This document shows, one piece after another, positions 1 through 8,548 of a DNA stretch of 64,000 bases. Made by a program: the position numbers and the translations under genes. The notes beneath the pieces are model-generated. The model made no database searches and had not been told where the DNA came from. It saw nothing but the letters and a program-made list of their open reading frames with translations. The stretch comes from Herbidospora solisilvae (GTDB lineage: Bacteria; Actinomycetota; Actinomycetes; Streptosporangiales; Streptosporangiaceae). Position 1 is the first letter of the stretch, and each line of letters starts with the position of its first letter. Where the stretch lies: contig NZ_WXEW01000008.1 of the NCBI RefSeq assembly GCF_009901565.1, positions 372,001 through 436,000 of the forward strand, in the 5' to 3' direction.

Positions 1-1
1 T

Positions 2-1084
2 GCGATCGACTCGACCGGCACCCGCCTGGTCCCGGCCGACGACCTGCGAACGGGCAAGCCGCTGTCGCTGGGGCTGGTCTCGCCGGGCCTGGCGACCGCC
101 GAGCGGGCCGGCTCCGGGTCGATCGAGGTCGGGCCGATCATCCTCGACCTCGCCGACGTCGAGTCGACCTGGAACAACGACTTCCAGCCGGTCGGCGACT
201 TCTCGCACTGGTACGGGCCGGGCTGGAACCACGTCAACGACCCGCTGGCCTACTTCGGCAAGACGCACTACGAGCAGGACCTCCGTGAGGCCAAGGACGA
301 GGGCGACGAGGCGACCTTCACCTTCGTCGGCACGGGCGTCGACCTCATCGGTGACAAGAAGAACGACATGAGCGAGTTCACGCTCGTCACCGACCAGGGC
401 AACCCGCCCGACGAGGCCTCCGAGCGCTACAACGCCTACTGGCAGGTGGCCGGCGAGCGCCGGGTGCTGGAGAAGTTCACCGCGGCGACCGACCTGCCCT
501 ACGGCAAGTACACCGTGAAGATCAAGAACCAGACCCAGGACAAGTTCGCCCGCGTCGACGCCTGGAAGGTGTACGCCGACACGGCCGACAACCTGAACGC
601 CTCCCCCTACCGCACGGTCTGCAGCCCCGAGCCGAAGTTCCCGCTGATCCCGCTGACGGTGACCGGCGGCGGCACCTCGCAGTCCCCGTCGCCCGACCCG
701 TCGCAGACCCCCTCGGGCGACCCGTCGGTCACGCCGTCGACCACCCCGTCGACGACGCCCTCCACCTCGCCGAGCGGTTCGCCGAGCCCCTCCGGCAACG
801 TGAGCAGGCCGCCGACCCCGCAGGAGAACTTCACGCCGCTGGTGTCGGTGATCGTGCAGGGCACCCCGACCCCCACGGCGACCACGACCGTGACGCTGAC
901 CTCGACCCCGACCGTGGCTCAGGTGGCCATCACGCCGCTGGGCGGCGCGCAGACCGGTGTGGCGCCCGAACGGTCGAACCCCGGCGTCACGGTGCTGGTG
1001 GTCGGAGCGTTGCTGCTGATGGGCGGCATGGTCAGCGGACTCAAGCTGCTGCGCAGGCGCGCGGCCCACGCCGGGGAGCGGTGA
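2..1084 (+). CDS. C-terminal part of a sortase-anchored surface protein (5' partial)
   Basis: The reading frame is open from position 2 with no start, so the gene begins upstream of the window. The visible 360 residues contain a globular part with a segment (TFTFVGTGVDLIG, about 308-345) that resembles jelly-roll/galactose-binding-like folds. A Ser/Thr/Pro stalk of SPS and TPST repeats follows (about 680-800), then a C-terminal tail with QVAITPLGGAQTG (from 920), a hydrophobic helix and RRR. That tail layout (motif, membrane segment, positive charges) is a cell-wall sorting signal without LPXTG. The stop overlaps the GTG start of the following sortase, so the two are probably translationally coupled and this is a likely substrate. 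The exact fold is not recognised. Confidence 0.75.
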   Translation, partial: AIDSTGTRLVPADDLRTGKPLSLGLVSPGLATAERAGSGSIEVGPIILDLADVESTWNNDFQPVGDFSHWYGPGWNHVNDPLAYFGKTHYEQDLREAKDEGDEATFTFVGTGVDLIGDKKNDMSEFTLVTDQGNPPDEASERYNAYWQVAGERRVLEKFTAATDLPYGKYTVKIKNQTQDKFARVDAWKVYADTADNLNASPYRTVCSPEPKFPLIPLTVTGGGTSQSPSPDPSQTPSGDPSVTPSTTPSTTPSTSPSGSPSPSGNVSRPPTPQENFTPLVSVIVQGTPTPTATTTVTLTSTPTVAQVAITPLGGAQTGVAPERSNPGVTVLVVGALLLMGGMVSGLKLLRRRAAHAGER

Positions 1085-2502
1085 TGACGGACAAGCGCAA
1101 CCCCTATCCGACGCCCGACCCCGAGCCCGAGGAGGAGCAGCCGAAGCCGGCCTCTCCCGGGGCGATCGTGCAGCACCCCTACGACCGGCTGCTGAAGGCG
1201 ACCGGGCACAAGCTCGTGAAGGGCGACAGCGGCGACAAGCCGGCCATGCCCATCGAGCCCAGGACCCCGGCCGACGCCGACGGCTCGACGGCTTCCGAGG
1301 CGCAGGCTTCGGGCGCTCAATCTTCGGGGGCTCAGGACGCCGAGGCTCCGGCTTCCGGTGCTGACGTGCCCGGCGCGGTCGCGCCGGGTGGCGTGGTCAT
1401 GGTCCCGAGCGGGTCGGTGCCTCCGGGCATGGTGCCCGTCGTGATGGTGCCTGTGGGCCAGGTTCCGGGCGCCGGTGTTCCGGGCGCTGGGGTTCCCGGG
1501 GCGGTTCCCGGTGCCGCTCTGCCCGGCGGACAGGCTGCTGGGGCTCAGGCTGCCGCCGGTGCGGGTGCTCCGGGTGCCGGTGTTCCGGTGGGTGCGGTTC
1601 CGGTCGCCGGTACGGCCGCCGGTCAGGTCGTGCCCGTCGTCCAGGTCCCGGCGCAGGCGCCGCCGCCCGGCGGCATGTCCAAGCGCACCCTCACGGCGCT
1701 GCTGGTCGGTGGGTCCTTCAGCGGCATCGCGGCGATCATGGCCGGTCTGCTGATGGTGCTCTCGCCGACCCCGGTGGTCGAGGAGCCGGCCGACGAGGTC
1801 AACATCCAGGCCGCCGGCAACTCCTACGTCATCCCGCCGACTGTGGGCCCGGGTGGCCCCGGGGTCCCGCTGACCGCGGCCGACCCGACGGCGCCGCCGC
1901 CCGCGCCGGCCACCCAGCCGGTCGCCCCGCTGACGCTGTCGCCGCAGGTCGTGGCGCAGGCGAACGGGGTGGGCCTCAACGTCGAGGTTCCGAAGCCGGC
2001 CGCGAAGGCGAGTTCGGCGCCCAAGGTGACCGCGCCCAAGTCGTCGCGTCCGATGAAGATCAGCATTCCGGCCGTCGGCGTGAACCGGGCCAAGATCGGC
2101 ACGGTCGGCGTGACCAAGAAGGGCGAGATCGCGACCCCGTCGCTGGCCAAGCCCAAGGAGACCGCCTGGTACAGGTTCGGCCCTGCCCCGGGCGACCAGG
2201 GTCCGGCCGTCATCCTCGGGCACGTCAACACCCGCTCGGGCGCCGCGGTGTTCAGCCGGCTCCGTGACATCAAGCGCGGCAACAAGATCAGCATCCTGCG
2301 GGCGGACGGTAAACTGGCGGTCTTCACCGTCGACGGTGTCGAGCAGGTCAGCAAGAAGGCCTTCCCGACCAAGCGCGTCTACGGGAACACCATCACCTCA
2401 AGCCTTCGGTTGATCACCTGTGGTGGTGCCTACAATGCCAAGACCCATCACTACACCGACAACATCGTCGTCTACGCGACCCTGACCGAGGTCCGCGGAT
2501 AG
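1081..2502 (+). CDS. Class E/F-like sortase with a long low-complexity N-terminus
   Basis: This 473-residue transpeptidase should join surface proteins to the cell wall. Residues 1-200 are Pro/Ala/Gly-rich, with many GAGVPGA-type units. A membrane helix lies at about 205-228, followed by a stalk and a C-terminal sortase domain from about 325. The active-site His is His381 (ILGHVNT) and the nucleophile is Cys447 (RLITCGG), both confirmed at 2221 and 2419. No Arg occurs between Cys447 and the YTDN motif, so the third catalytic residue is unclear. The GTG start overlaps the stop of the upstream surface protein, and a second surface protein starts 22 bp downstream. The fold is confident; class F versus E is less so. 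Confidence 0.85.
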   Translation: MMTDKRNPYPTPDPEPEEEQPKPASPGAIVQHPYDRLLKATGHKLVKGDSGDKPAMPIEPRTPADADGSTASEAQASGAQSSGAQDAEAPASGADVPGAVAPGGVVMVPSGSVPPGMVPVVMVPVGQVPGAGVPGAGVPGAVPGAALPGGQAAGAQAAAGAGAPGAGVPVGAVPVAGTAAGQVVPVVQVPAQAPPPGGMSKRTLTALLVGGSFSGIAAIMAGLLMVLSPTPVVEEPADEVNIQAAGNSYVIPPTVGPGGPGVPLTAADPTAPPPAPATQPVAPLTLSPQVVAQANGVGLNVEVPKPAAKASSAPKVTAPKSSRPMKISIPAVGVNRAKIGTVGVTKKGEIATPSLAKPKETAWYRFGPAPGDQGPAVILGHVNTRSGAAVFSRLRDIKRGNKISILRADGKLAVFTVDGVEQVSKKAFPTKRVYGNTITSSLRLITCGGAYNAKTHHYTDNIVVYATLTEVRG

Positions 2503-2524
2503 ACGGCGTATCCGGGGGCAAGCG

Positions 2525-3634
2525 ATGAGGATGCTGAAGACTCGTGCCCGCTTCGCCGTGCGCGGAGCGGGCGCCGGGGCGGCCGCCGCCCTGCTGTTAC
2601 TCGGCCTCCCCGCGCTGGCCGGGAACAGCGACGGCACGACGACCTACGAGTGCGCCCGGGGCGCCGACACGTCGTCGACGCCCTACCAGGTGCGGGTGCT
2701 CCTCGGCGGGCCCGACCAGCCGACCCCGAGCGCGCCCGTGTCGGTCATCTGGAGCCTCGTCCCCGGGACGCCGACGGCCAGTGGCGGCCCCGTGCTGAGC
2801 CTGCCGACCCCGCTGGCCGTGGGCGACCAGGTCGGCGCCCAGGGCGTGCTGCGCGCCACCGGCCCGGCCATCGACGGCTCGACCCCCACACCGAGCGCCA
2901 CCCCCAGCCAGACCCCGAGCACCACTCCCAGCGGCTCGGGCAGTGAAACCCCCAGCGAGACCCCCAGCACGACGCCGAGCCAGACCCCCAGTCAGACGCC
3001 GAGCGAGACCCCCAGCGAGTCGCCGAGCCAGACCCCCAGCGGGTCGGACGACGATCCCTCGGTGTACCCCGGGGCGACCGCCACCGCCACGATGACGGTC
3101 AACGCGGCGCTCACCCAGGGCGCGACCCTCTGGCCGATCCCACCGCTGGTCGGGGTCGTGACCCCCGAGGCCACCGGGGTGTTCGAGGTGTCCGCCCGTG
3201 AGTTCGTGGTGCGGGTCAGGCCCACCGGAGCCACCACCGACTCCGTGCTCTACACCTGCGAGCTCCCCGACACCGCGACCCCGGTCGCGCTGAAGATCAC
3301 CGTCGTCGCGTCGCCGACCCCGACGTCGTCCACGACCCCCAGTTCGACCCCCAGTTCGACCCCGAGCCACACTCCGAGCGGCAGCGGCACGCCGACCCCC
3401 AGGGGCACCGTGACCGCCACCGCCACGGTGACCGCGCCCACGCCGGTCGACCGCTCCACCCGGACCGCGACGGCGACCGTCACCGCTCAGGTCGAGACCC
3501 CCGACGGAGGGGTGGCGACCGGTGGAGGGGGGTCGCTGGGGCCCGACGGGCGGGTGCTCGTGCTGGCCGGAGGCACCCTCACGCTTGCCGCGATGGTGGG
3601 AGGGCTGATACTGAGGAGACGTGTGGTGTCTTGA
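2525..3634 (+). CDS. Secreted surface protein with TPS-rich stalks and non-LPXTG sorting tail
   Basis: The protein is 369 residues with an N-terminal signal peptide (Arg-rich, then AAAALLLLGLPALAG). A globular domain opens with TTYEC and closes with LYTCELP. It is interrupted and followed by PSQTPSETPS-type repeats that form an extended stalk. The C-terminus has QVETPDGGVATGGGG (from 3488), a hydrophobic helix and RRR. The downstream protein shares the two-cysteine domain and almost the whole tail, so the two are paralogues. ATG 2525 and ATG 2531 are both possible starts. It is probably a substrate of one of the two flanking sortases. No enzymatic motif is seen. Confidence 0.8.
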   Translation: MRMLKTRARFAVRGAGAGAAAALLLLGLPALAGNSDGTTTYECARGADTSSTPYQVRVLLGGPDQPTPSAPVSVIWSLVPGTPTASGGPVLSLPTPLAVGDQVGAQGVLRATGPAIDGSTPTPSATPSQTPSTTPSGSGSETPSETPSTTPSQTPSQTPSETPSESPSQTPSGSDDDPSVYPGATATATMTVNAALTQGATLWPIPPLVGVVTPEATGVFEVSAREFVVRVRPTGATTDSVLYTCELPDTATPVALKITVVASPTPTSSTTPSSTPSSTPSHTPSGSGTPTPRGTVTATATVTAPTPVDRSTRTATATVTAQVETPDGGVATGGGGSLGPDGRVLVLAGGTLTLAAMVGGLILRRRVVS

Positions 3635-3752
3635 CGAAATCTTTACTGATTGTCGTCAGAGTTGGGGTTATCTCTGCCTTCTCCCAGGCTTTGTCCCTAG
3701 GATCTCCCCATCCGCCATGAAACGGTCATCGAATCTGAAACGGAGAGAGTCA

Positions 3753-4646
3753 GTGCTGAAGTACAAGGCACGGCGACGCATCGCTACCAAGGCCGCCGCC
3801 GCCGGTGTGGTCAGTGCTGGTCTTCTTCTTGGTCTCGGTCCCATGCTCAGCAGCGCCACCGCCGACACGAAGACGGTGAACTACATCTGCAAGCCCCACC
3901 TGAACGGGGCCCCGGGCACCGATGTCGACTATGACGTGACCGTCGCCCTGAACTCCTCGGTGACCGCCGGGACCATTAACACCGGGTTCACCGCGACCGT
4001 CGCGCTGGGCGGCACCGCACTTCCTCCGGCTCCGGTGGCGCTTGAGACCACCCACTCGATCCAGGTGCTCACCGAGATCGAGATCAAGGGCAACGGCGGC
4101 GCGGCGGCGATCGCCACGGTGACGCCCTCGGCCTCCGTCGCTCCGGCGGCCCCCATCTCCATCGGCGGCGCACTGCCCGCGCTGCCGACCCCGACGGCCA
4201 CGATCACCCCGTCGACCGGGACCACCCAGCTGATCCTGACGGCCAAGAACTTCACGCTCCGGCTGATGAACGGCACCACCGAGACCGCCAAGTTCGTCTG
4301 CACCCTGCCGACCACGGCCCCGCTCCCCACGCCGGCGAGCGCGACCCTGAGTGTCAGCACCGCCAGCACGAGCCAGTCGCCGAGCGCCACGCCGACGCCG
4401 ACCCCCACGCCGTCCGCGTCGAACACCCCGACGCCGCGGGTCACCCGGACGGTGACCGAGACCGCCACGGCCGACGTGCCCGACGACGACCAGGTCGAGA
4501 CGCCCGACGGCGGTGTGGCGACCGGTGGCGGCGGCATGCTGGGCCCCGACGGGCGGGTGTTCGTGCTGACCGGCTCGGCGATCGTGCTCGCGGCCGGTGT
4601 CGGCGGACTGATGCTGCGCTCCCGGCGACGGCCGCAGCAGGGATGA
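3753..4646 (+). CDS. Secreted surface protein, paralogue with the same sorting tail
   Basis: From GTG 3753 the product is 297 residues. I chose this start because GGAGAG sits 5 nt upstream and the next residues (LKYKARRR, then AAAAGVVSAGLLLGLG, cut near ATA-D) form a clean signal peptide; an in-frame ATG lies at 3717. The domain opens with VNYICK and closes with FVCTLP, matching the two-cysteine domain of the upstream gene. A short TPTPTPS stalk and QVETPDGGVATGGGG (from 4491), a membrane helix and RSRRR follow. The gap of about 118 bp to the previous gene is the largest in the locus and may hold a promoter, though no strong one is visible. Confidence 0.8.
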   Translation: MLKYKARRRIATKAAAAGVVSAGLLLGLGPMLSSATADTKTVNYICKPHLNGAPGTDVDYDVTVALNSSVTAGTINTGFTATVALGGTALPPAPVALETTHSIQVLTEIEIKGNGGAAAIATVTPSASVAPAAPISIGGALPALPTPTATITPSTGTTQLILTAKNFTLRLMNGTTETAKFVCTLPTTAPLPTPASATLSVSTASTSQSPSATPTPTPTPSASNTPTPRVTRTVTETATADVPDDDQVETPDGGVATGGGGMLGPDGRVFVLTGSAIVLAAGVGGLMLRSRRRPQQG

Positions 4647-4653
4647 GGCGCCG

Positions 4654-5466
4654 GTGACCGGCTACTACCCGCAGGATCCCAACCAGCCGCAGCAGGGCTA
4701 CGTCTACTACCAGCAGGTTCCGGCGCCGCAGCCGGAGCCTGAGGGGAAGAACGGCACGCAGCTCGTGCGGTTGGTGTTGATCATCGCCGCGGTCGCCGGT
4801 CTCCTGACGGTCGGGCTCGGCCTCGTGTTCATCCTGGGCAACCCGGAGGAGTACAGCGAGCCTGACCGGGTCAAATTCAACGTCACCAACGGCATGCTCC
4901 CCGAGGTCGGCCGTGGCGGCGGTCCCGAGTTGCCGCAGGCCGTGCCCGAGGCGCCGGCGCCGCTGCCTCCGCTGACGCCCGTCGCGCCCATGAGCCAGCC
5001 GTCGTCGCCCAAGCGCCTGATCGTCAAGCGGCTGAACATCGACGCGCCGGTGCGTTCGGTAGGGCTCGACAAGACCGGTGCTATCGAGCCGCCGCCGCTC
5101 GCCAACACGAACCTGGTCGGCTGGTACCGGAAGGGACCGACCCCGGGTTCGCCCGGGCCGGCCACGCTGGTGGGTCACCGCGACACCGCGACCTCGCCCG
5201 CGGTGTTCAACCGGCTGGCCGAGCTGCGCTACGGCGACACCATCGAAGTGGTACGGCAGGACGGCACCGTCGCGATCTTCACCGTCGGCGGTATCGAGCA
5301 GGCCGACAAGACGACGTTCCCGACCGAGCGGGTCTACGGCGACAGCGACATGGCCGAGCTCAGATTGATCACATGTGCCGGAACATTCAACCGCACCACC
5401 CGTCACTACGTAGACAATGTCATCGTTTACGCGACGATGACAGGGACGCGCCTAGCCTCGTCCTGA
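4654..5466 (+). CDS. Class E/F-like sortase
   Basis: This is a 270-residue membrane-anchored transpeptidase. The cytoplasmic start is Gln/Tyr/Pro-rich, a membrane helix lies at about 35-58, a Pro-rich linker follows, and the sortase domain begins near 115. The catalytic His is His175 (LVGHRDT) and the nucleophile is Cys241 (RLITCAG), confirmed at 5176 and 5374. Arg250, nine residues after the Cys, is a candidate third catalytic residue and aligns with His456 in the first sortase. The GTG start is 7 bp after the stop of the third surface protein, so it probably belongs to the same transcript. The catalytic domain closely resembles that of the first sortase. Confidence 0.88.
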   Translation: MTGYYPQDPNQPQQGYVYYQQVPAPQPEPEGKNGTQLVRLVLIIAAVAGLLTVGLGLVFILGNPEEYSEPDRVKFNVTNGMLPEVGRGGGPELPQAVPEAPAPLPPLTPVAPMSQPSSPKRLIVKRLNIDAPVRSVGLDKTGAIEPPPLANTNLVGWYRKGPTPGSPGPATLVGHRDTATSPAVFNRLAELRYGDTIEVVRQDGTVAIFTVGGIEQADKTTFPTERVYGDSDMAELRLITCAGTFNRTTRHYVDNVIVYATMTGTRLASS

Positions 5467-5487
5467 CTTCTACGTAAGGAGGGGCAC

Positions 5488-6513
5488 ATGGGTCTTCTCT
5501 CCAATCTGCTGCTGCCTGGCCGTCTTCGCACCGGCCCCACGGTCGTGGTGCCCGCCAAGACCAAGCCCGAGGCGATCCTGGAGATCGTCCGGCTGGCCGA
5601 CCCACAGGCGGAACTCGACGGCGCCGACGTGCTGGCCGCCGCGACCCGCATCCACGACGCCGTCGAGCTCACCCCCGACCTCCAGAAGAAGCTCGGCCTC
5701 GACGGCGAGGAGAAGCTCTGGGCACACCGCGTGGTGGCCGAGCGCCCGCTGCCGGTCGACTACTACGACAAGCTGCTGGCGGCGGGACTGGCCTACCGCC
5801 TGGGCGGCTACTGCCTGTGCGAGGGCTCGGCCGACGACCCGGCCGAGGACGTCGAGCTGGAGTACGTGGTCTACCTCCCGGCGGTCGAGGAGTCGGAGCT
5901 GACCCCTGCGCTAGAGAAGATCCTCGGCACGGAGGAGGACGCCGACCCGACCGTGCCGGACACCGAGTCGAGCGCCGCCGCCATGGGGGACGGATCCGAA
6001 ATTTCCGGACTCGAATCCGGAAGCGGCATCGCGATCGCCGAGCCGGAGGGCGACGCCGAAGCGGCAGGAACCGTGGCCAAACCGGATGCCGCCGAGAGCG
6101 AGTCCGCCGAAGCCACAGCCGGTGTGGGTGAAGCCGTGACCGGTGACGACACCGGCGACACTGCCGAAGGTGATGCCTCGGAGGACGTCGAGGAAGGCGG
6201 CGCCGAGTCCGCCTCCGCCAACCCGCGTAGGTCGCGCTGGTCCTCCGACGGCGTCTACGAAGCCGCCGGTTTCCGGGTCTCCGTCACCCCCGTGCACCGT
6301 TTCCCCGCCGCCGTCGCCGGGCTCATGCCCTATGCCACCGAGGTCGTCAGGATCGCCGTCAGCGCCACCGAGGAGCTCGACGGTGACGCCCGGATGCTCG
6401 ATCCCGGCAACGTCGCCCTGGCCCTCGGTACCGCCCTTGACGGTCCCGTGGTCGACCATTGGGGATTCCAGGTCTTCGAGCCCGCCGATCTGCTACCGCC
6501 CAGGAGCGTCTAG
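5488..6513 (+). CDS. Conserved-looking protein of unknown function, acidic middle
   Basis: I do not recognise this 341-residue protein. A strong ribosome site (AAGGAGGGG) precedes ATG 5488. Residues 1-150 look globular (LLSNLLLPGRLRTGPTVVVP at the start, two Cys in YCLCEGS). Residues about 155-245 are a Glu/Asp/Ala/Gly/Ser low-complexity linker, and a second globular part (GVYEAAGFRVSVTPVHRFP to the end) follows. There is no signal peptide or membrane helix, so it should be cytosolic. It starts 21 bp after the sortase stop, so it may share that transcript, but nothing else links it to the cell surface. Confidence 0.75.
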   Translation: MGLLSNLLLPGRLRTGPTVVVPAKTKPEAILEIVRLADPQAELDGADVLAAATRIHDAVELTPDLQKKLGLDGEEKLWAHRVVAERPLPVDYYDKLLAAGLAYRLGGYCLCEGSADDPAEDVELEYVVYLPAVEESELTPALEKILGTEEDADPTVPDTESSAAAMGDGSEISGLESGSGIAIAEPEGDAEAAGTVAKPDAAESESAEATAGVGEAVTGDDTGDTAEGDASEDVEEGGAESASANPRRSRWSSDGVYEAAGFRVSVTPVHRFPAAVAGLMPYATEVVRIAVSATEELDGDARMLDPGNVALALGTALDGPVVDHWGFQVFEPADLLPPRSV

Positions 6514-6584
6514 GAAGCGACTGTTGTAGCCTCCGAAGTAACGACCGAATGTTGCTCGGTTTCGTGACACAGGTGGAGGCCATC

Positions 6585-7730
6585 GTGGCAGAGGCGTACA
6601 TCGTCGGTGCGGTTCGTACTCCCGTCGGCAGGAAGAAGGGCGGGCTGTCGGCCGTCCATCCGGTCGATCTGGCCGCGTATCCGCTGAAGGAGCTCATCGA
6701 CCGGACCGGGGTCGACCCGTCCGCCGTCGACGACGTGATCATGGGCTGCGTCATGCAGTTCGGGCCGCAGTCCATGGACATCGCGCGGAACGCGTGGCTG
6801 AGCGCGGGGCTGCCCGAGAGCGTGGCGGGTGTCACGATCGACCGGCAGTGCGGGTCGTCGCAGCAGTCGATCCACTTCGCCGCCCAGGGCGTCATGTCGG
6901 GTACGCAGGACCTGGTGGTGGCGGCCGGGGTCGAGTCGATGTCGATCGTCCCGATGGGGTCCAGCATCACGGCCGCCCTGGAAAAGGGCATGCCGTTCCC
7001 GTTCGGCGAGAAGTGGGTCGAGCGCTACGGCATGCAGGAGATCTCCCAGTTCCGGGGCGCCGAGCTGATGGCCGAGAAGTGGGACTTCTCCCGCGAGGAC
7101 ATGGACCGCTACGCCTACGAGAGCCACCAGCGCGCCGCCAAGGCCGTCGCGAACGGCTACTTCAAGGACCAGATCGTCCCGGTCAACGGCGTCGAGGACG
7201 ACGAGGGCCCGCGCCCCGACACGACGCTCGAGAAGATGGCCTCGCTGAAGCTGCTGCGGGAGGGCGGCCGGATCACGGCCGCGACCTCCTCGCAGATCTC
7301 CGACGGCGCCGGCGCGATCCTGGTGGCCTCGGAGCAGGCCGTACGCGACCACAACCTGACGCCCAGGGCCCGCGTCGTCACCCTGGCGCTCACCGGCGAC
7401 GACCCGGTCTACATGCTGACCGCGCCGATCTCGGCGACGAAGAAGGCGCTGAAGCGGGCCGGGCTGAGCATCGGTGACATCGACGTGGTCGAGATCAACG
7501 AGGCGTTCGCGCCGGTCCCGATGGCCTGGATGAAGGAGCTCGACGCCGACCCCGACAGGACCAACCCGAACGGCGGCGCGATCGCCCTGGGCCACCCGCT
7601 GGGCGGCACCGGCGCGATCCTGATGACCAAGCTCCTGCACGAGCTAGAGCGCACCGGCGGCCGCTACGGCCTGCAGACGATGTGTGAGGGCGGCGGTCAG
7701 GCCAACGTCACCATCATCGAGCGGCTCTAG
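6585..7730 (+). CDS. Acetyl-CoA C-acyltransferase (thiolase)
   Basis: This 381-residue enzyme cleaves 3-ketoacyl-CoA or condenses acetyl-CoA in fatty-acid degradation or related pathways. The acyl-carrying cysteine is Cys89 (DRQCGSSQQS). The other active-site residues are His337 (ALGHPLGGTGA) and Cys367 (TMCEGGGQAN), and NEAF is also present. I chose GTG 6585 because AGGTGGAGG lies just upstream and MAEAYIVGAVRTPVG is the usual thiolase N-terminus; the frame is open further upstream. The stop overlaps, tail to tail, the end of the VOC gene. Substrate chain length cannot be read from sequence, so no gene symbol is given. Confidence 0.92.
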   Translation: MAEAYIVGAVRTPVGRKKGGLSAVHPVDLAAYPLKELIDRTGVDPSAVDDVIMGCVMQFGPQSMDIARNAWLSAGLPESVAGVTIDRQCGSSQQSIHFAAQGVMSGTQDLVVAAGVESMSIVPMGSSITAALEKGMPFPFGEKWVERYGMQEISQFRGAELMAEKWDFSREDMDRYAYESHQRAAKAVANGYFKDQIVPVNGVEDDEGPRPDTTLEKMASLKLLREGGRITAATSSQISDGAGAILVASEQAVRDHNLTPRARVVTLALTGDDPVYMLTAPISATKKALKRAGLSIGDIDVVEINEAFAPVPMAWMKELDADPDRTNPNGGAIALGHPLGGTGAILMTKLLHELERTGGRYGLQTMCEGGGQANVTIIERL

Positions 7731-8086
7731 CGTTCGGGGCAGACGTCGATCAGGTGCCCTTCGGGATCGGCGATCACGGTCCAGTGGTCGCCGCCCGGCT
7801 GGAAGTCGGGCTTGGTGGCACCCAGGGCGAGATACTCCTCGACCGCCTTGGCGACGTCGGGCACCCGGACGTCGAAGTGGAACTGCTTGCCCGGTCCCGG
7901 CCACGGGGCCGGGGCCCGCTCGGGGACCTGCTGGAAGTAGAGGGTCGTGGTGCCGTCGCCGATGGCGCTGTACTCGTCCTGGGAGTGCTGGACCTCGAAG
8001 CCGAAGATCGTGGCGTAGAACTCGGCGAGGATCTTCGGTTCGGCGCAGTCGATGTTCACTGCGATCAGTTTCGCGATCGTGGTCAT
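7727..8086 (-). CDS. VOC-superfamily (glyoxalase/bleomycin-resistance-like) protein
   Basis: This 119-residue single-domain protein has the VOC pattern: an opening strand (AKLIAVNIDCAEPKILAEFY), TTLYFQQVPE in the middle, FHFDVRVPDVAKAVEEYLALGA, and a closing HWTVIADPEGHLIDVCP. VOC proteins bind a metal and act on small hydrophobic or oxidised substrates; the substrate here is unknown. The 3' end overlaps the thiolase stop by 4 bp. The ATG overlaps by 4 bp the stop of the LacI remnant upstream on the same strand (ATGA), so it was once coupled to that regulator. Confidence 0.85.
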   Translation of the reverse strand: MTTIAKLIAVNIDCAEPKILAEFYATIFGFEVQHSQDEYSAIGDGTTTLYFQQVPERAPAPWPGPGKQFHFDVRVPDVAKAVEEYLALGATKPDFQPGGDHWTVIADPEGHLIDVCPER

Positions 8087-8547
8087 GCGTCCGATCCTCC
8101 TCGCGATACCTGCCAGGGCGTGTCAGGAATTCCGGGCGCGGTGGAGTCGCGCATGACCAGGCGGGTCGGCATGCTGTTCACGCCCGGTGTAGCCCTGCCG
8201 TCGATGGCGGCGAACAGGTGCTGGGCGGCGGTGTGGCCGAGGCGCTCCAGGTCAGGGGTCGATCGTGGTGAGGGTGGGCCGGGTCTCCTCCGACAGCACC
8301 TCCCAGTTGTCGTAGCCGACGACCGCGATGTCGTCGGGCACCCGCCGGCCGCGTTCCCTGACGCCTCGACGAAGCCGGCGGCGATCTGGTCGTTTCCGCA
8401 GAACACCGCGTCGATCGCGGGGTCGTTCAGCAGCAGCATGTCGGCCGCGAGGCGGCCCCACCGCTGGGACCAGGCGCCGTAGAGCGTCTCGCCGGCTTGC
8501 GCCAGGCCGGCCTCCTCCAGGGTCTCGCGCACGCCCTCGGCCCGGTC
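8083..8547 (-). pseudogene. LacI-family repressor, decayed C-terminal half
   Basis: The C-terminal half of a LacI/GalR sugar-binding domain can be read only by switching frames. RAEGVRETLEEAGL to PAIDAVFCGNDQIAAGFVEA is in one frame, RERGRRVPDDIAVVGYDNWE to TTIDP in a second, and DLERLGHTAAQHLFAAIDG to the TGA in the first frame again. The breaks fit a lost base near 8364 and an extra base near 8254. The helix-turn-helix and the first half of the protein are absent, and homology stops near 8547, where a decayed divergent gene begins. It cannot bind DNA as it stands. Confidence 0.8.
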
Positions 8548-8548
8548 G

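Noticed and set aside
2880-3050. Tandem repeats as a possible CRISPR or minisatellite array
   Set aside because: They are in-frame codons for a Ser/Thr/Pro stalk with no spacers; ordinary surface-protein stalk repeats.
2-4646. LPXTG or LAXTG sorting motifs in the surface proteins
   Set aside because: None found at the C-termini; the shared tail uses GG-xx-TG instead.
8083-8547. Treating the LacI frameshifts as sequencing errors in an intact gene
   Set aside because: Even with both shifts repaired, the DNA-binding domain and half of the sensor domain are absent and another gene's remnant begins at the break.
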